From assembly GCA_002633005.1 (NCBI GenBank), contig NMRA01000289.1, positions 52,294 to 116,293 of the forward strand: a DNA stretch of 64,000 nucleotides. Direction: 5' to 3'. The position numbers were made by a program, and so were the translations under genes. Shown here piece by piece: positions 1 through 11,700 of this stretch (position 1 is the first letter of the stretch; each line of letters starts with the position of its first letter). A model generated the notes under the pieces. That model did no database searches and was not told the DNA's origin. It worked only from the letters and a program-made list of their open reading frames with translations. The stretch comes from Phoronis australis (lineage: Eukaryota > Phoronida > Phoronidae).

Positions 1-2747
1 ACTTCAGTGACCAAGAGTCAAGGGGAAAAGAACATTTGAGGTATAGACATTTATCACGGGCGTTGGTCTCAGCCTGTTAGTCAATTTGAACCGGCTAGTG
101 ATTGTTCTGGAGGGTTAGTTCTGTTGTGACTTGTTTTGTGTTAACGTGTGCGGTAGCTACGGGAACCAGTGGCACTGTTGATTAGTAGTTTTCTAGTAAT
201 GATATCTTGTCTCAATCAGTTAGTCGTCAGTCTCACAACTTATTGTAATCATTAATTTGTAAATCACAACGCTGCAAATTAATAGACGTATTCTATTGTT
301 AAAGTATTCGTGTGTTGTTTTACTTATTACCACGTGCGCGCCATTTATCGGCCACAACACGCATTGATATACCACAACGGCGCAAAGTTTTATATTTGAT
401 TTAGTAAACACCTTCGCACCAAGGCTAGAGCCTTCCGAGCTCTTTGGGGTAAGAACACAATAATTGGCGTTTCGCGTATACTCCAAGGGGTAAAACTTTG
501 AAAATAATATTTTCGGGGTAACTTGGTACATGCAATCCTAAAGAACCAAGACTATGTTTTCATGTAGACCGTAAAAATGATTAACCCAGTGATTCAAAAA
601 GAACACTTTCCCAAACGAAAACGCACATAATTTTCAGTTCTATTACACAGGTTACAAAACAACTTGTATAAGTTTATTGCATCGATTCTAGTGATCACCA
701 GGGTAAGTCAAAACTCTTAAGGGGGGCGCGATTTCAAGCCTTTGGCATGAATCAGTGCTATAAAAGATGCCAATGTATAGGTAAACACTGGAATGTCATA
801 ACTGCATAATGGGTGATCACGTTGTCTCCGGGCATGAAAACAATTCTTTCCAGGCGTGATAAGTTTTCTGACGCGATAAATACTGGTTGCCAATTGTTTT
901 TGATTCTACAGAGATTTCAATTCCTGAATAGAAAATGTGTGTTCTGGATTTTTCCGCTTCATCTTTCCATTCAGCTAACTAGTGTACAGCCCAGTGTTTT
1001 TAATATCCCATGGCGGCTCCACCGCAACTAATCACTTCTGGTACAACCTTCCGTAAATGCCGTACGTATTTTGCACATTTCTTCGGCGTAACAGTTTTCC
1101 AAGAGCTGCATATTCCTCGAACAAGTTCCTTTTTTGTATTCAGTTTTATGTTCTTCTCAGGTGGTCATTGAGCTCATGCTTTTAAAATTTTGAAAGCGTA
1201 ACTCTTTCTTTACGCAGTTACGTGTTCTGCCCACGCGTACATTTGATGTACGACGTGGGCACCGACTCGCTGAATGCATCAACCAAATATTAATTTTTGC
1301 AAATGCCCTCAAAATTGGACTTTTTTAAAACACCGTGTTGGTCGTATTCGCCAGCGTAGATAAGCGAAATAAACAAATATGTACACACTGTTCATAGCAC
1401 TTTTATGGACATACGGAAACGCGGCCAACGTCTCTGTCTTACGACGGTGCGTGTGCTTGGCAATTCTGATAAAGCGCTCTCATACTGGAAATTTATTTTA
1501 AGATTGAGCACCGTTTTTAATAATTGTAGGGAAAATTACTCAGCGATATTAGGACTGCAACCAAATCTCGAGTGGTGACTCATTGGAATGTGCAAAACTC
1601 GGGGAGAGGGGGGGTGATACAAGCATAATATTTTTATTTTCGCACCATATATGTAGTTGCCAGGTGTCATTCAGCGTCGCTTACTACCTACATGTAAGAT
1701 GGCCAGATCATACGTTAAAAATATCACCAGAAGCTTTGCTTCTCAAAAAGTGCTTGTTGGCGTATTTTCGCAATCGCTTTACCACTATTCACGCACAGAT
1801 GCCGTGTAGAGACAAATACCTCCTCGCCACGTATTCACATCTTCCCGTTCAAAATTGTTTTATTTTACTTAATTTGTCAACATGTTGTTGACAGAAAATA
1901 TTTATTTTTGAAACAACGTCAACGACCAACTGATGGGGGCCTTAGCGTACATGTAACTTGCCCAGATTGTAACGTCACCGATGCATGAAAATGGATGCGC
2001 AAAGCTAGAATTAGCTTAAGCCTCAACATTGGTCATTCCGTGTTCGATGTCACCGTCTAATATCGTGGAAATCGTAACCATATGATTTCGAAGTTAGAGC
2101 CATCGAAGTCTGTGGGTTTAGGGCATACTGGACCGTGAATTTCGCGTCTGTCCTGTAAGGGTTAATACTATGAAAATAAAATCCCCTGAGTGAGAGCTAT
2201 TGGCGGTGTAACAACTGACTCACTATCCCATCATCACGGGCGCATGACAGGAGACCAGTGAATAACTTAAAAAACACAAAAAGATGCAGTTTGGTGTTAC
2301 ACAAAGAAAAAACAATTGTGGCGCGAAGACTGTCAAAAATAATTGCGTTTACAAAATGACTACGGCGTTGTACTGACCGGGAAGCGGCAACTTGTTAACG
2401 TCACGATTCAAATCAAAGATCAAATGTAAAGAAATAACTTTCCTGTTTTTTATCCAAAACTCGTTGCACTGTCCATAATCTAATGTTTACTATTACTGCT
2501 TGCCTTCAACCTTCGAATTAGTGGTGTTACACAACCGATGTGAACTCATGTAACGGAAACAGTAAAACTAGGTTAATTCATTTGACCCTGTGCTCAGACG
2601 AATATGCATCAACACGCAAAGTGGTATCAGACTGACAACCTGGCGGTCGGCTAATTTGCCGACCGGTCGACGGCCGGTTGTCGACTCCCAGCCGACCGGT
2701 AGGACAAAAATTCGTGATGTGCGCTGTATTAGACAAAAAAAACGTCA
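1..2747. other. No gene recognised
   Basis: Short ORFs on both strands (up to about 100 codons) show no domain pattern and no convincing splice pairs. I looked for further ShKT, MAM or linker exons of the metalloprotease on the minus strand and saw none. The only notable structure is a GC-rich palindromic cluster at 2646-2700. Confidence 0.5.
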
Positions 2748-2752
2748 CTAAT

Positions 2753-2787
2753 TGTCAGAATATAGACTGACACTGTTTTAGTTGTAA
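2753..2787 (+). repeat. Remnant of the 5' LTR of copy 1
   Basis: About 35 bases match the first bases of the LTR at 4236 (TGTCAGAATATAGACT, then CACTGTTTT and AGTTGTA). The rest of the LTR, the primer-binding site, gag and protease have been deleted. Confidence 0.85.
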
Positions 2788-4204
2788 TGTGTCAAGAAAT
2801 ACCAAAGGACTGGGACCGGTATCTGCCAGCTCTCCTGTTTGCTTACCGGGAAGTCTCGCAACCAAGCACAGGATTTTCACCCTTTGAATTGCTATATGGC
2901 AGGACATTAAGAGGTCCAATGCAAATCCTAAGCAAACTCTGGACTGGGCAATAGAACGAAGTCCGAAATACTTACCAGTATGTCTCCGAGCGCAGGAACC
3001 GCTTAGAGGTGGCTTGCGAGTTGGTTAGAAAAAGCTTATATGATGCGCAAGGTATTCACAAGCGTAACTATGGCAAGAAGGCCAGAGATACTCAGTTTCA
3101 AGTGGGGTAAAGAGTGTTGGTGTTACTTCCCACAGACCACGACAAGCTTACACTGCAATGGAAGGGGCCTTACGAAGTCACAGAAAAAGTCAATCGTATG
3201 GACTACAGAAACAACACGAACGGCAAGATTAATACATTCCATGCTAATCTGTCGAAGGTCTTAGAGCCTTCCACTTCATCTTACAGCTCTCCTGTAGTGT
3301 TGGTGACTAAAAAGGACGGCACCACAAGATTCTGTGTTGACTACCGGCTATCATGGCGACTCTGCATGGTCAACATTTCTTCTCGAAGTTCGACTTCACA
3401 AAAGGTTACTGGCAAACTCCCATGAATGAGGCTAGTAAAGAGAAAACTGCATTTGTGACTCCAGGAGGCTGTTACCAGTTCCGCAGAATGTCGTTTGGCT
3501 TGGTGAATTCAGCGGCTGTGTTCAACAGGATGAAGGTGGAGTCCCTTGGACATCAGATTGGCACGAACCAGATAGCTACGGACGACCAAAAGCTAATGAA
3601 GATCCAGGATGCACCAGCCCCATCTACTAAGACTGAAGTACGGTCATTCCTAGGACTTACAGGGTACTACGGAAACTACGCACAGAAAGCCACACCGTTG
3701 ACAGATCTACTGAAGAAGGGCCAACCAAAGAAAGGTGTGTGGACCGATAGTTATGACCAGGCATTCAAGAAGCTAAAGTAAGCGCTTGGAAGTAGCCCGA
3801 TTATACGAGTACCAGACTTCTCCCATACATTTATCGTCAAAATGGACGCGTCAAACGATGGTTTAGGTGCAGTTTCACTGCAGGAGTGTGACGACAGGAT
3901 ATTCCCTATTAGGTATGCCAGCCGGAAGCTTAAACAGAGCTAGCGACATTGCTTTACAGAAGAGAAAGAATGTTTAGCGATAGTGTTCGCTGTTTAAAGT
4001 TTTCAGTTTCATCTTTATGGGACCAAATTCTTTGTGAGAACAGACCACAAACCACTGGTATATATCCAAAGTTGTAAGATTAAAAGTCGCGATGGGCTAT
4101 AACTCTGCAGAATTATAAATTCTATGTGGAGGATATCCCTGGAAAATCTCACGTCGCTGCTCACTACTTAAGCCGACGAGCAGAGCCTGCAAGTCAAGTA
4201 GCAC
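2787..4204 (+). pseudogene. Broken integrase-RT-RNase H remnant of copy 1
   Basis: Conceptual translation runs through the integrase C-terminal half (DWDRYLPALLFAYRE), a GPY/F-like WKGPYEV segment, the RT start (SPVVLVTKKDG), a second RT segment (KFDFTKGYWQ, MSFGLVNSAAVFNR) and RNase H (DASNDGLGAV, TEEKECLAIVFAV). Two internal deletions are evident. The linker between integrase and RT is gone (near 3257), and the RT segment that should carry the YxDD catalytic site is missing (near 3530). Several in-frame stops occur, including at 3779. It is non-functional, and order and homology match copy 2. Confidence 0.85.
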
Positions 4205-4235
4205 CTTAGAGACGGATACAGAGGCAGGGGTGTGT

Positions 4236-4994
4236 TGTCAGAATATAGACTAACACTGTTTTTAGTTGTACTGTTTTGTTTTGTTTTGTTGTTTTGTTTG
4301 ATTGGCATGAACCCTGAGTTAATTACAGTGATGACGTAATTTGTTTACTAGAGAGCAGTATGAAACTTTCTAGAAGACTGAGTTCAGTACAGTGATAACG
4401 TAATTTGTTTACTACAGTATAGTGTGGAACTTTCAATAAGACTCTAGCATGAGAGTGATTAATGAAGTCTGGAGTATTCTAGAGATTAGTTTATGTTTGT
4501 AGAATGATTGGGTAGATCTCACAAAGTTCTGACATATGCTTGAAATGGTGAAAAGTTCTAGAACATTGCATTAGTCTATAAATACACAAGCACGGGCTCG
4601 TATTAGTCAGTTCAAGAAAGTTAAAAAAGAAAAGAGTCAAGCAGCTCAAGAGTTCAGCAGTTGGAGTTACAGTTGAGTTGCACTAAAGAGAATCAGCGGT
4701 TACAGCGATAGTAAATAGAGAGCCAGCTATAGTGACAGCAGGTTATTGATGCAGCAAGTGTAACAGTTGCTGAACGTGTCTCAGAAGTTCGTCACAAGTC
4801 AAAGCTTCGCAGCACTGGCTGGAGCATGAAACAGATATTACGTCGGATATTTTGTTTGGGTAGGCTTGTGAACGTACGGTCGAGATTAATACAAGGATTA
4901 ACTCGAACCAGTCCTCAGTCTATTGTCGCACAAAAAGCTATTAGCACCGGTCTGTAACAACCTGCGCCCACCCACACACGGGGAAAACGTGACA
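4236..4994 (+). repeat. 3' LTR of copy 1
   Basis: A 759-bp LTR starting TGTCAGAATA and ending ACGTGACA, with TGTCA/TGACA terminal inverted repeats. A purine-rich tract (GAGGCAGGGG) lies just before it, as expected for the plus-strand primer. It is followed directly by the target duplication CTAAT. Confidence 0.88.
4577..4584 (+). promoter_or_regulatory. TATA box of the LTR promoter
   Basis: TATAAATA lies about 340 bases into the LTR and is preserved in the solo LTR in opposite orientation at 5255-5262, consistent with a Pol II LTR promoter. Identified from sequence only. Confidence 0.5.
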
Positions 4995-5037
4995 CTAATT
5001 TAAACGGGTGATACTGGGGAATTTGTCATGCTCTCAT

Positions 5038-5598
5038 TGTCACGTTTTTCCCAGCAACTGTTACACTCGCTGATTCAATAACCCGCTGTCTCGGTATCTG
5101 TCATTCTATTGACTATGGCTGTGACTGCTGATTATCTTCAGTGCAACTCAACTGTAATCCTCTCAACTGTTTAACTGTTAACTCCAACTGCTGAACTCTT
5201 GAACTGCTTTTTCTGCTTTACTTCTTGAACTCACTAATGCAAGCCGTGCTTGTGTATTTATAGACTGATGCAATGTTCTAGAACTTTTCACCATTTCAAG
5301 CACATGCCAGAAATTTCTGAAATCTACCCAACCATTCTACAAACATATACTAGTCTCTAGAATATCCCAGACTTCATTAATCACTGTAATGCTAGAGTCT
5401 TCTAGAAAGTTCCACACTATACTGCAGTAGGCAAATTACATCATCACTGTACTGAACTCAGTCTTCTAGAAAGTTCCATACTATTCTGTAGTAACCAAAC
5501 AATACCATCACTGTACTTAACCCAGGGGTCATGCCAATTAAACAGAACAACAAAACTAAACATTACAACTAATAACAGTGTCAGTCTATATTCTGACA
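5038..5598 (-). repeat. Solo LTR of the same family, opposite orientation
   Basis: The reverse complement starts TGTCAGAATATAGACTG and ends AAAAACGTGACA, matching the LTR at 4236-4994 along most of its length but shorter (561 bp). CTCAT flanks it on both sides (5033-5037 and 5599-5603), a different target duplication from copy 1. It is therefore an independent insertion reduced to one LTR, not a rearranged piece of its neighbour. It sits 50 bases downstream (in gene sense) of the linker exon at 5649. Confidence 0.9.
5255..5262 (-). promoter_or_regulatory. TATA box of the solo LTR
   Basis: TATTTATA on the plus strand is TATAAATA in LTR sense, at the position equivalent to 4577-4584. The solo LTR could direct minus-strand transcription, co-oriented with the metalloprotease gene. 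Confidence 0.4.
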
Positions 5599-5648
5599 CT
5601 CATTCTGGCTGACCTTTCGTTTTATTCGCGATGTTGTTTGCTTATTAC

Positions 5649-5726
5649 CTCCAGAAGGTGGAATAGTCCTTGGCGGTGTCGCCGTCGTTCTTGCCCCTGT
5701 TGTTGGTTGAGGTCTTGGTCTTGTAC
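5649..5726 (-). CDS. Pro/Thr/Arg-rich linker exon, last exon found
   Basis: A 78-bp open segment between TTTAAAG and GTAATA codes for a Thr/Pro/Arg-rich stretch (TRPRPQPTTGARTTATPP). Incoming and outgoing phases (1 and 1) match the preceding ShKT exon. The composition resembles the linker in exon M, suggesting another module (perhaps a third ShKT) follows below 5038. None was found between 1 and 5600. Support is splice sites and composition only. Confidence 0.55.
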
Positions 5727-8700
5727 CTTTAAAGGTGATATCAACACATATAATTTCACTATCAAAGATATTACGTGTGGTCTTGATTTCGAATACTATT
5801 CACGGACTTGGAAAATACTCGATATTTTCCGAGGTGGTCAAGCTACAAATCGGCCCCACCGAATAGAATTCTTTTCTCCTACGGCATAGCATTATCCATG
5901 GTCAACGGCATCTGTATTCACATGTATGTAAGATTCCGCTACAGATCGGTAATTTCTAGGTGACCATCGAAGCACTGTACTACTACTACATATACCAAAT
6001 GAGTGAAACATGTTTGAGAATATGAAAAATGAACAAACGGCTATGTCTTCTTCGCCGTGCTTTATTTTCAAACTGACCACAGATCTACCTGGCTAAATAT
6101 ATTCTTACACTGCAAATCACTGCTGTGGAAGTCTTTTATCACTTCAGCTAACCGAGGCATGCCTTTTCGTGTAAACTATAATGCCGCACCAATTATTAGA
6201 TCAAGCACTTACTGCATTTGCCGCACGCCAATGCACAATTAGGTAACATCCATCGGGGGTTCTTAATACACTCGCCTCTTGCAGCCCATCTTTCGCATGC
6301 TGTAGTGTTGTGGATGTTTGAACAATCTGGGCCTGCAACGAAAGTAATATAATAAATTAAATGATGGCACCTGCAACGCTCATCTTGTTCAAGAACTCTA
6401 CCTGAAGAAAAAGTTTATTCATTTTTCTTCAACATTGCTGCAAATTGCAAAGTTTTACTTCAGTAAGTGCATACTGTTTTTCAGCCAATTTAATCTTTTT
6501 GCGTTGTTATACCACACATTTTTAGGATCGTTATGATATACGTAAACATGAGTACACACAGTGCTTGAGACGAGATACCATCAGTAGATAAACACACAAC
6601 CATTTCAGTATAAGTCTTTGTTGAATGAATGTCTGTATGAACGGAAGCTACGTCGCCAGGGAGGGGAAGGTTCACCGATCTGCCAACGGGGTGACTGAAG
6701 AATGTTTCTGCTGCTTTTTGACGCACGCCTGGGATGTGAACGATGATGAAATGGTATCGTAAGGTCCTTCCTTTTAGGTTTCGTAGGCAAGCATTTGGTA
6801 TGTCCTCTAGAGCGCTACCTGAGAAGACCTTGGCAAGCGACAGGGGTCGACGGCAATCGTCATGTAGTCGCACGAAGAAGCGAACTTTGCCTAAGGATTC
6901 AGCAACAGCCAGGGCCTTGCCTTTGATAGAGGCATATCGAGTTTCGGCAGGATGTGTGAACCTACTGCCGACGAAAGTCACCTTCCAACTACATGGGCAA
7001 CAAAATGCCGTTCTCCCTAAGCAGTGGCAGTGTTTCTTTAGTAACCGGAAGCCTATTCCTGTCTTGGACCAATCGGTTGCCAGGCTAGTCGGTCAAGTCT
7101 TGTCAAAGATGCGTACACCCTCCTCTATCTGATGAACAATGACTTGCTTGGATTTAATAAAGAGTTGCTCCAACTGGTTGCTCAAGACAAATGGGCCCCC
7201 TTCTTCAAAAGTTATCGGAACACCAATGTCTTGTTGGCCATGCTGAACACGTATGATACTTGGATAAGGAGGCCAAACCAGGAGTACATGTCGGTGATGT
7301 TTTTATAAGTAGGGAACTCGAGTACGCTGTTCAGATCTTGCTTTGATGGACGAACACTGTAACTGTTGATTTCGAATTCGACAATGTCTTGATCGAATGT
7401 GAATTTCTCGGGATTGAGTACAATTATTCCGTTTCGACCACAGACGTCCAACCTTGCGCATGCCTCGTGAAAGTTGTCTTCTAGGTTAGTTGCCCATAAT
7501 AACGCGTTGTCGGCACATTTGGTGTGGTTTGGAATGTCACCTACAATTTTATCACATATGCGCGTTAAAGCGACGTCGGATGCGATGTAGCCTTGTGGGG
7601 CTGCGCAAGGTCTGTAGCGATCACAAGGAGTTATGAAAATGTGTAACGTAGGCACACTGTGGTATCCATTTCACGTGTCGAAGACAGACTTCTTTGTGTC
7701 ACTGGGAAGAGTTTAAGCTTGGTGAAATGGGGAACGCGTGTGACGCGTTTAACGCAAGGCATGTTTGTTGAGGGGTTTTAAATCTATAATGCAACGGCAT
7801 TCACCATTTTTTGGGCGTACAACGATCCTGTTGCACCCTGTGACCGTTTCTCTACAGGTGCGGGTTCTATCAAGCTGAACGAACGACTTGGTCCAAGACA
7901 GCTTTCACCTCAGCCTGCCAGTGGAGCGGAATTGGGACAGGGGAATGGTGTGCAACTGGGGTGGCGTTAGGGTCGGTCATAAGATGCATGGGAGGTCCAC
8001 TCATTTAGGGAAGCGGCCGGTGTTCGAAGGTTTTGAGGGTGCTTGCCTTGTAATACTCACGTAAGTAGGCTTCAAGGTTGTCACAGTTGTCATTAGTATC
8101 CAGAAAAGGAAACTCTGTAGGGATTGGAGGTGGTTTCTCTCGCCAAGGACATCCACATGGAGCTCAGGATTCAATTCCTTCAATTTCGTCATCACCGACG
8201 GTAGGAAAATTCCCGTCATGAGCTCTAGGGCAACAGTGGCTTCTCTATTAAGGTAGAATTTGTATGTGCTGTTAGTAAGTTAATAATATATAATTTGTTC
8301 AATTTGCAGAAGTTGGCCGTTGCGTCAGAGACGTGAAGAAAGGTACCGCTCAGGATGGGTATGTCTTCGTTTTTTGCTGCATGCATCTTCATGTCAACTA
8401 GGACTAAATTGCAGCGTGTCAAAAGAAGTCGTTGGAGGGCCTGATATCCTGAGAGCCAACTCTGGCATCCCGTGTCGGTTGGATCCTGGTCAGGAGCGTG
8501 TTTTGGAAATCTGAAATGGGTGTAGCCATCTCAGGAGGCACTAGCTGTGAGGTTGATGAAGAGTTGACGCTATGATATTTTTCTTCAACCAAGCATTTGT
8601 GAGCTCGTCGCAGTTGTGATGACTTGGTGTATTGGATCGTTTTCGGTTTTGTGAGTGTACAGAGACTTCACATAGAGCGTCGAAGACATCGTTAGCGGTT

Positions 8701-11700
8701 TCGGGAGGTTTGCCGTTGTGATGCTTGCAGCTGCAAGCGTCCTTATAGTAGTGGAGCTTGGCATATTGTTCACATGTTTGACCGTATGCGGGACGTACAA
8801 TTCTACGGGTGTGCAGTGGTGCTTCGCCATAATAGATGCAGGATGGCACATGTTGATTTGTTTGATGTTGGTTTCGTCGGTACGTGCTAGTGGACGCGAT
8901 GCCGTGGGAATCATGAGGGTGGGTGGCTTCCTTTGCTTCGACGAAGCGTAAGATTTCTTACAAAGTTCTGTCCTAGTTTTTGTCCCCGAGGAGATCAAGT
9001 TATATTTCTGAGTAACTCATCCCAAGGGAGGGATGGTTACGAATGATGTGGTCTATGAAATTAATGGCGTAGTTGCAGTCAGGGTATGGTAAGCTGAATT
9101 TGCAAATGCCGGCTTTGCCCCTGCAACCGGGTGCCAAATGCGCGTACTGATTCTTCACGGTCTTGTCGTATTGCCAGTCTTCACAGGTCCAAGCTGAGGC
9201 AATGTGAGGTCTTTTAACGTTTTCAGCGGGTACAGCGTTGGGAAGCTAGTTGGTGGTGACGTGTGGGTAATGGCGTGTGGTTTCAGTAGTGCAGCCACAA
9301 TGGCAGGTTCGACATTATGGGTTGTATAGGAACATCCCTCAATAAGGCACTGAATGCCTCTCATGGTAGTGAGAGTGGAGTTGTGCAAACTGAGATGACG
9401 GAACACGGTGTGGTAGTGAATCGTGTTGGTAGAAGTACATGTAGGTCAGTTGGTCAACAGGCAGTCTCCATCATAGATAAAATACAGTCATTTCAGTTCA
9501 AGTCTTTATTGAATGGATGATGGAGACCTGGACGTACAAATAAAGTGCATGCTTACTGAATGGCTTAAAGATAATAGCAATATTCTCTAAAAAAAATCTA
9601 AAATAAATAAAGGCGAAAATTCCTACCTCTACGTAACTGACATGCATTCGCGGAGACAATATGGTGGAAACTGACTACAGAGATACCTAACGGTTATAAT
9701 AATTAAATGCAGGCGGTCTGATACACGTTGTACCACACGTGCGCAGGCCGCGCATGTGGTCCCATTGCACTGAAACCTGGAACCATTTTTATGCTTTATT
9801 TATATATAATTAAAACCGACCTGAGGAGCTGGAAACCTGACTCAATGGCTTAGCGGTATAACCCAGTGGGACTCGAACCCACGACCTCGAGTGAAGTAAG
9901 CGGACACTTGTCACACTAGTCCACACTGCGTCCTCCCTTGCGGTTACAGTATGAGCCATTAGATAGTTATTTAATCAGAAAATTCTTAGACTGGTAACAG
10001 TTTATTATTTGAGATACACAGGTGTCATGAGCCTAAATAACATTTTCTGAATTCAGCGAAATCATTAATAAAATTCAATTTACAGACAAATCCCAATGCG
10101 AATTGCACTGAATCATATGAACAGGGTGTGTATTGGAGAGCTTCATTAACCACTTTCCGTTGGTGAACAAATATAAGGCACCTTTCTACATTTAGCACTG
10201 CTAGGTTGAATTAAAGCAAAGGCATAACCATTTGTAACAGAAGTGTTTGTAATTAAAATAATCATTTTAAATATTAACAATTTAAAAAAGTCACACCAAT
10301 CTCAGATGATTTCCTTGGAAGCAGATATGCAAGACGTTGTTTTCTGTATGAGACCATGATTTTCATTGGCTCGCGTCAACAATATCAGCCAAACATTAAC
10401 CAATGAGAGTGATACTTGCTTAATGACTGCTCCATAATAAAAAATATTTTTATGTTTGCACCAATAGTTTTGGTCTAAATTGCAAAAAACAAATTGCTAC
10501 CTTAAAACCTCAATACCATGAAGTACATGTACCAGTTGAATGGGCACATAAAGAAAGAGATCAGGCAACACACTGGATATTTCTTGCTCTCCACAAAATA
10601 AGGTAGTTATTTACGTCGCTATTTGCCCAACGTTCAGTTTATTTTGGGTTGTTTATATACGACTTTAACTACCTAGAACGGGTACGGTAGGTGCATATGA
10701 GACAGACTGTATGTAACAAATTGTCATTCGCCTTCATTAAACCGTTAAAAGGGTCCTGTTGGTATGATGGCATACGTTTTACTCGAACACTTGTCCAAAA
10801 AATAATTCACTACCAATATAGCTTTTAGATAAAAATATTACTTTGCAATGAACACTACCGATGAAAGATTTCAATATTTCTTTAACATTTCCAGCTTACT
10901 ACGATAGCTCCCGTTAAATAACTAATCGGCAATGTTGGCTCGCGTTGCTAAACGGCGATAGGAAAAATATAGACAATCAATTGTCTTTTTTATAATCCCT
11001 AAATACGTTACGATTCGGAAGCGTTGGGTCGTTGAAATACGCCGCGACAATGGAAAATATTCCCAAATAAGACTGATAAATGTCGTCAAAAGTTTGATCA
11101 TATTTTGTCGCATCACGGATGCCATGCATCATAGCAATGCCAGCGGTGAATCTTCGGCCAGCCAGGTTGTATTCACATGGGTACGGATTGAAACATGATG
11201 CATTAGTTTCCAAAAAGGTACACAAAAACTGTGCTTGCTCTGCCCAGTCAATGAAAGTTTTAATCCGAAATGGATTATTTTTCATAGGTCATGCTTTTGA
11301 CGAACGAACTGGGCTGTTTAATTTTAAGATTTAACTTGATCCAGATTGATAATTGAAACCCACAGTACAAAAGAAATTGATTTAAGAAAAATTGAAAACA
11401 ATAAAGCACTACTGATGGTCAAATAATTTTTATATTTAATTACCAGCCTGTTTTTTATTTTTATACCATTTTGGAGATCATTACAAATCAAGTGTTAGTC
11501 CCGGTAGTCCCTACCTCACTACCAGAGCCTAGGCTATGGTTGATTTTGGTATTTGTGATCAACAAATCAAACCAGATGTGACTTGCACATGGCAGCAAAA
11601 TGCGATGAGTTACCAGTGACAAATATATCCAACTCGTCACAAAACACGATCAGATAAAACGATTCGTGCAGAAGGCATCAACAATTTACAAAAAAATGGA

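Larger units (their letters stand above)
2753..4994 (+). mobile_element. Deleted Gmr1-like Ty3/gypsy element, copy 1, with target-site duplications
   Basis: The insertion starts TGTCAGAATATAG at 2753, runs through integrase, RT and RNase H remnants, and ends in a 759-bp LTR finishing GTGACA at 4994. CTAAT is repeated exactly at 2748-2752 and 4995-4999, the 5-bp target-site duplication expected of Ty3/gypsy elements, so both boundaries are firm. Of the 5' LTR only about 35 bases remain before the sequence jumps into integrase at 2787. Integrase precedes RT, as in the element at 58368-64000. Confidence 0.9.
6600..9410 (-). mobile_element. Degenerate Ty3/gypsy element of a second lineage
   Basis: Broken minus-strand reading frames give, in order, a gag-like start (TLKDLTLPQLGP at about 9215), a Cys/His-rich segment near 8750, protease-region text (CNLVLVDMKMHA near 8405), RT (7655-7212) and RNase H (6981-6620). 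No LTRs, primer-binding site or integrase were identified. Order here is RT then RNase H, with no sign of integrase before RT. Many stops and frame changes make it a dead copy. A direct repeat of about 30 bases (TTCAAGTCTTTATTGAATG-like) lies at about 9490 and 6602 and may mark its ends. Confidence 0.75.

Noticed and set aside
9808-9938. Functional tRNA gene
   Set aside because: The B box is good, but the acceptor stem and anticodon arm do not pair, which fits a SINE better.
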